Shown here in pieces: positions 5,467 to 8,088 of a stretch of DNA of 8,088 nt. Origin of the DNA: Synechococcales cyanobacterium PMM_0003 (GTDB lineage Bacteria > Cyanobacteriota > Cyanobacteriia > Pseudanabaenales > Pseudanabaenaceae); contig CASBRC010000166.1 in assembly GCA_949128015.1 (NCBI GenBank), positions 1 to 8,088 on the forward strand, read 5' to 3'. Each line of letters starts with the position of its first letter. Position 1 is the first letter of the stretch. The notes beneath the pieces were generated by a model, which saw only the letters and a program-made list of their open reading frames with translations, had not been told where the DNA came from and did not search any database. The translations under genes were made by a program, and so were the position numbers.

Positions 5467-7338
5467 TTATTCAACAGTGACCGATTTAGCGAGATTTCGG
5501 GGTTGATCGACATCTAAACCACGATGGGCTGCCACATGATAGGCAAGAAGTTGCAACGGAATCACCGTCAGAACTGGCGAGAAAATCTCATCAACTACAG
5601 GAATTGGCAAAATGTGATCAAACACCTCATGCGCCGCAGGATCGTCAAGAGGCGCAACACCGATTAATTTGGCATCTCTAGCTTTGGCTTCTTGAGAATT
5701 TGAAAGCACCTTCTCATACACAGCACCCGGCGTTGCGATCGCAACTACAGGCACATCTGCATCCAATAATGCGATTGGGCCATGCTTCATCTCCCCTGCG
5801 GGATAGCCCTCCGCATGAATGTAACTGATTTCCTTAAGCTTGAGCGCACCTTCAAGTGCGATCGGGAAGTTGATGCCACGACCTAGAAAGATAAAATCTT
5901 TAGTATGTGTAAATTGACGTGAAAGCTCTTCTATGTAACGCTCTTGGCTTTCCAGAATTCGTTCCATATAAGCGGGAAGCTGCCGTAATCCTTCGATTAA
6001 TTCGACAGATTTCGCTTCTGAGAGCTTCCCATTCGCAAGCCCAAACTCTAAAGCAAGTAAATAGAACATCAGTAATTGCGCGACAAAAGTTTTCGTCGCG
6101 GCTACGCCAATTTCAATTCCTGCTTGGGTATCAATCACCGCGTCAGAAATTCGCCCAATCGAACTTTCAACGCGATTGGTAATGCCGAGACAGCGATCGC
6201 CCCTTGATTTGGCTAATTCCAACGCCGCCAATGTATCCGCAGTTTCGCCCGATTGGGTCACGCCAATCACGAGCGTATTTGCTAGAGAAGGCGGTGGCGA
6301 ATACCGATATTCGGAAGCATATTGAACACTGGTGGGAACACCTGCGAGCTGCTCTAGCAAGTATTTACCAACTAATGAGGCGTGCCAACTGGTTCCGCAA
6401 GCAATTATTTCTACACGCTCAATTTGATTAATAAAACCTGTGGGTAAACCTAGATCAACTTTATTAGCTTCGCTAATGTAACTTGCCAAACCTGTGCGAA
6501 ATACCCCTGGTTGCTCATAGATTTCTTTAAGCATATAGTGCTTAAAGCCCTGCTTCTCCACCATCGTCGGATTCCAGTTGAGGGTTTGGGGCGCACGACG
6601 GAGGCGATCGCCTTTTGAGTTATAGACCTGCACAGATTCCTTGGTAAGTCTGGCGATTTCTCCATTCTCTAGGGGAATGACTATACGGGTATAGGCAACA
6701 AGCGCAGGTGTGTCAGAAGCGCAGAAGTTCTCATCTTTACCAATACCAATCACAAGGGGAGCCTGTTGACGCACGACAACTAATTCATCGGGATAATCGG
6801 CATGAATAACTGCGATCGCATAAGCACCTTGCAACTTTCCGACAGTGAGCCTTACTGCTTCAAATAGCACTGAAGGCGATTTTTCAGGAATAACATTGCC
6901 TTGCTTTTCTAATTGGCTCAAAAATTCCGCAATCATGTGAGGAATTACTTCTGTATCAGTCTCGCTGACAAAAATATGACCAAGCTCTTTTAACTCAGTC
7001 CGTAAGAGGTGATAGTTTTCAACAATGCCATTTTGGACAACGGCAAGGTTGCCTATCGTATTAGTATGCGGGTGGGCATTATGTTCTTCGGGCTTGCCAT
7101 GAGTTGCCCAGCGCGTATGTCCAATCCCAATTGGTGCTTGAGGAGCAGTATCTACGTTTAATTTCTCTTCAAGTTGGATTAACTTTCCCTTGGCTCTGAC
7201 CCGATGCAAACTGCGATCGCCTAAAGGAATTGTGGCAACGCCTGCGGAGTCATAGCCGCGATACTCAAGCTTGCGTAATCCTGAGATTAAAACTTCATTT
7301 GCCGAGCGATGTCCGATATAGCCAACAATTCCGCACAT
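5467..7338 (-). CDS. glmS: Glutamine--fructose-6-phosphate aminotransferase (isomerizing)
   Basis: GlmS converts fructose-6-phosphate and glutamine to glucosamine-6-phosphate and glutamate, the first committed step to UDP-GlcNAc for peptidoglycan and lipopolysaccharide. With the start at 7338 the protein is 623 aa (E. coli 609). The class II glutaminase domain covers about 2-240: nucleophile C2 in MCGIVGYIG, TRWATHG (75-81), NGIVEN (103-108) and SETDTEV (125-131). Two SIS isomerase domains follow, with CGTSWHAS (314-321), TQSGETADT (361-369), KLKE (500-503), HAEGYPAGEMKHGP (508-521) and the C-terminal AKSVTVE with K618. All expected catalytic residues are present. An open frame extends 25 codons further to 7413, but starting there would bury C2, which must become the free N-terminal residue after Met removal, so 7338 is chosen. 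A long hairpin sits in the leader. comF lies 47 bp downstream on the same strand. Confidence 0.98.
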   Translation of the reverse strand: MCGIVGYIGHRSANEVLISGLRKLEYRGYDSAGVATIPLGDRSLHRVRAKGKLIQLEEKLNVDTAPQAPIGIGHTRWATHGKPEEHNAHPHTNTIGNLAVVQNGIVENYHLLRTELKELGHIFVSETDTEVIPHMIAEFLSQLEKQGNVIPEKSPSVLFEAVRLTVGKLQGAYAIAVIHADYPDELVVVRQQAPLVIGIGKDENFCASDTPALVAYTRIVIPLENGEIARLTKESVQVYNSKGDRLRRAPQTLNWNPTMVEKQGFKHYMLKEIYEQPGVFRTGLASYISEANKVDLGLPTGFINQIERVEIIACGTSWHASLVGKYLLEQLAGVPTSVQYASEYRYSPPPSLANTLVIGVTQSGETADTLAALELAKSRGDRCLGITNRVESSIGRISDAVIDTQAGIEIGVAATKTFVAQLLMFYLLALEFGLANGKLSEAKSVELIEGLRQLPAYMERILESQERYIEELSRQFTHTKDFIFLGRGINFPIALEGALKLKEISYIHAEGYPAGEMKHGPIALLDADVPVVAIATPGAVYEKVLSNSQEAKARDAKLIGVAPLDDPAAHEVFDHILPIPVVDEIFSPVLTVIPLQLLAYHVAAHRGLDVDQPRNLAKSVTVE

Positions 7339-7353
7339 AATGTCAAGTTGCCG

Positions 7354-7408
7354 TAAATACAGTAATGAATTTTGCATGACTTGCACACAAAATTGATTAC
7401 TGTATTTA
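7354..7408 (-). promoter_or_regulatory. Hairpin-forming inverted repeat in the glmS leader
   Basis: TAAATACAGTAAT (7354-7366) is a perfect 13-nt inverted copy of 7396-7408. After one mismatch a further seven pairs form (AATTTTG with CAAAATT), leaving a loop of about 13 nt. The structure ends 15 nt before the glmS ATG. It is AT-rich, lacks a T-tract and does not look like a terminator. It could be an operator for a dimeric regulator or an RNA structure affecting glmS translation; the sequence alone does not say which. Confidence 0.55.
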
Positions 7409-7429
7409 ACCACGCAACGAAGTAATTCC

Positions 7430-7542
7430 TCTTAAGTAGATGGACATAATTAAATACAAAACCCAAAAAAGCTGTGGCACACGCTGCGCGTGTGCCACAG
7501 CTTTTTTGGTTTGAGTTATTTATTACGTCCACCTACTTAAGA
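7430..7542. repeat. 113-nt palindromic MITE-like element with terminator core
   Basis: The two halves are complementary about position 7486. The inner 22 bp are perfect (7463-7484 with 7488-7509, loop TGC): GCTGTGGCACACGC flanked by A6 and T6. The middle is imperfect, and the outer 10 bp are perfect again (7430-7439 with 7533-7542), followed by TGGAC/GTCCA after one mismatch. TTAA occurs at 7432-7435 and 7537-7540, compatible with a target duplication around a 101-nt element. There is no room for a transposase, so it would be non-autonomous. Its core should also terminate transcription in both directions, shielding glmS from the right. Confidence 0.75.
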
Positions 7543-7556
7543 AGCAAATTTTTTGA

Positions 7557-7693
7557 TTATGCGGTCACTAATTCAGCTTTCCTGTCGGGTAATGTTCGCT
7601 CAAAATGCAAAAGCATAATTTCTGCTGGGCATAATCCTAAAGATTCGTAAGTGCGCCCATTGTGATCGACCCTTCAAAAGGCAAATAGCGATC
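7557..7693 (-). pseudogene. Remnant of a small unrecognised gene, frameshifted
   Basis: On the minus strand a stop-free frame of 38 codons ends at TAA 7559-7557 and reads like protein (NGRTYESLGLCPAEIMLL, then HFERTLPDRKAELVTA). Its upstream limit is a TGA at 7676-7674 and it contains no suitable start. The preceding stretch looks protein-like in a different frame (DRYLPFEGSI, 7693-7664), and the two would join as one sequence if an indel occurred near 7664-7670. I read this as the 3' part of a decayed short gene. The family is not recognised. The palindromic element begins 15 bp past its stop. Confidence 0.45.
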
Positions 7694-7727
7694 GCAATAT
7701 CTAAAATGCGATCGTAAATAACTGATG

Positions 7728-8000
7728 TTACGTGGAACAAAGACCGCCCTCACCCCCCAGATCCCTCTCTACTGTGTACACACAAGTCCTACCTGTTGAT
7801 ACTGGTTGGATAATACTTACTGGCACATCTTCTACATTTGGCAAAGTTGCGATCGTAATACCATACAAACTATTTTTGCCAGCGAAAATCACCAAAAAGC
7901 CTTTATCAATATTTGTTTGTTGATCATAGATTCGCTTATATAAATCGATGACTAAAACCTCTTGATCTTCATACTCCCTTCCCAGTATAGAATTAGACAT
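7728..8000 (-). CDS. Doubtful 90-aa ORF with a repeat-like C-terminal end
   Basis: The frame is open from 8066, but the first 22 codons (SFYDLCFLLLL and similar) look like translated T-rich spacer, so ATG 8000 is preferred; neither start has a Shine-Dalgarno. Residues 1-70 from that start look protein-like (EVLVIDLYKRIYDQQ, then DKGFLVIFAGKNSLYGITIA) with alternating hydrophobic stretches suggestive of beta structure. The last 20 residues (RTCVYTVERDLGGEGGLCST) are encoded by a stretch that resembles a dispersed cyanobacterial repeat, so the natural C-terminus was probably lost. I do not recognise a family. It may be a gene fragment rather than a working gene. Confidence 0.4.
   Translation of the reverse strand: MSNSILGREYEDQEVLVIDLYKRIYDQQTNIDKGFLVIFAGKNSLYGITIATLPNVEDVPVSIIQPVSTGRTCVYTVERDLGGEGGLCST
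7741..7782. repeat. Possible dispersed repeat: C-rich tract plus TGTGTACACA palindrome
   Basis: The stretch GCCCTCACCCCCCAGATCCC continues with TCTCTACTG, then the perfect 10-nt palindrome TGTGTACACA (7773-7782). Its base composition differs sharply from its surroundings. C-rich strings of the type CCCTCACCCCC are, from memory, scattered through many cyanobacterial genomes. With one copy in the window, the repeat nature is inferred. Confidence 0.35.
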
Positions 8001-8032
8001 AAGTAAAAGCAAAAAGCAAAGGTCATAAAAAG

Positions 8033-8088
8033 ATGGACAGATTAGAAAAGCTAAGGGAGAAACCATTTGAAATAGAAATTTGGCAGAA
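8033..8088 (+). CDS. Possible start of a plus-strand gene, truncated by the right edge
   Basis: ATG at 8033 opens a frame that reads MDRLEKLREKPFEIEIWQ and is still open at the edge (18 codons plus two bases). An AAAGG at 8018-8022 lies 10 nt upstream and could be a Shine-Dalgarno. The composition is charged and amphipathic, unlike the T-rich reading on the other strand. It would be divergent from the doubtful ORF starting at 8000. Too little is visible to assign a family. Confidence 0.35.
   Translation, partial: MDRLEKLREKPFEIEIWQ

Noticed and set aside
5919..6431. Plus-strand open frames antisense to glmS
   Set aside because: glmS is intact and conserved across this stretch; the opposite frames show no coherent protein features.
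7339..7430. A glmS ribozyme in the leader
   Set aside because: The leader is short, and the simple AT-rich hairpin does not resemble the multi-pseudoknot glmS ribozyme, which is known from Firmicutes.
7287..7532. Minus-strand 81-aa open frame over the glmS 5' region and the palindrome
   Set aside because: It overlaps the true glmS N-terminus in another frame and translates the palindromic element; the composition is not protein-like.
7430..7542. CRISPR repeat or phage attachment site
   Set aside because: There is only one copy, with no spacer pattern, no cas gene, no integrase and no tRNA nearby.
7732..7923. Plus-strand 63-aa open frame
   Set aside because: It lies opposite the better minus-strand frame and begins in the C-rich repeat-like tract; no ribosome site.

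Overview
The window is almost certainly cyanobacterial chromosome. The octamer GCGATCGC (HIP1) occurs about 17 times by eye. The gene set also fits: a DUF1825 protein, a four-Cys Ser/Thr kinase with WD40 repeats, a zinc-less MoeB-rhodanese fusion, and a ComF protein. The genus cannot be fixed from this sequence; a filamentous non-heterocystous lineage such as Pseudanabaena is only a guess.

Layout. 1-1498 (minus) is the N-terminal part of a Ser/Thr kinase-WD40 protein that runs off the left edge. 1571-2467 (plus) is a LivM-type amino-acid ABC permease. It converges on 2497-3669 (minus), a MoeB/ThiF adenylyltransferase with a C-terminal rhodanese domain. The two genes share a symmetric terminator hairpin that contains both stop codons. 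3888-4151 (plus) is an unrecognised 87-aa protein behind a good-looking promoter, followed by a 55-nt near-perfect palindrome that should act as a terminator. 4337-4660 (plus) is a DUF1825 protein, converging on comF (4682-5419, minus). comF lies just downstream of glmS (5467-7338, minus), and the two are probably at least partly co-transcribed.

7339-8088 differs from the rest. It holds a 55-nt hairpin in the glmS leader, a 113-nt palindromic MITE-like element (7430-7542), a short frameshifted gene remnant (about 7557-7693, minus), a possible dispersed repeat, a doubtful ORF (7728-8000, minus) and perhaps the start of a plus-strand gene at 8033. This looks like a decaying accessory patch next to an essential gene.

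Functionally the window is a set of independent housekeeping genes rather than one pathway: signalling (kinase), nutrient uptake (permease), sulfur carrier activation (MoeB-rhodanese), DNA uptake (ComF) and amino-sugar synthesis (GlmS). I do not see a defence locus, CRISPR array, tRNA or rRNA. No clearly new multi-gene system is present. The most worthwhile leads are the palindromic elements and the 7.35-8.09 kb tract.
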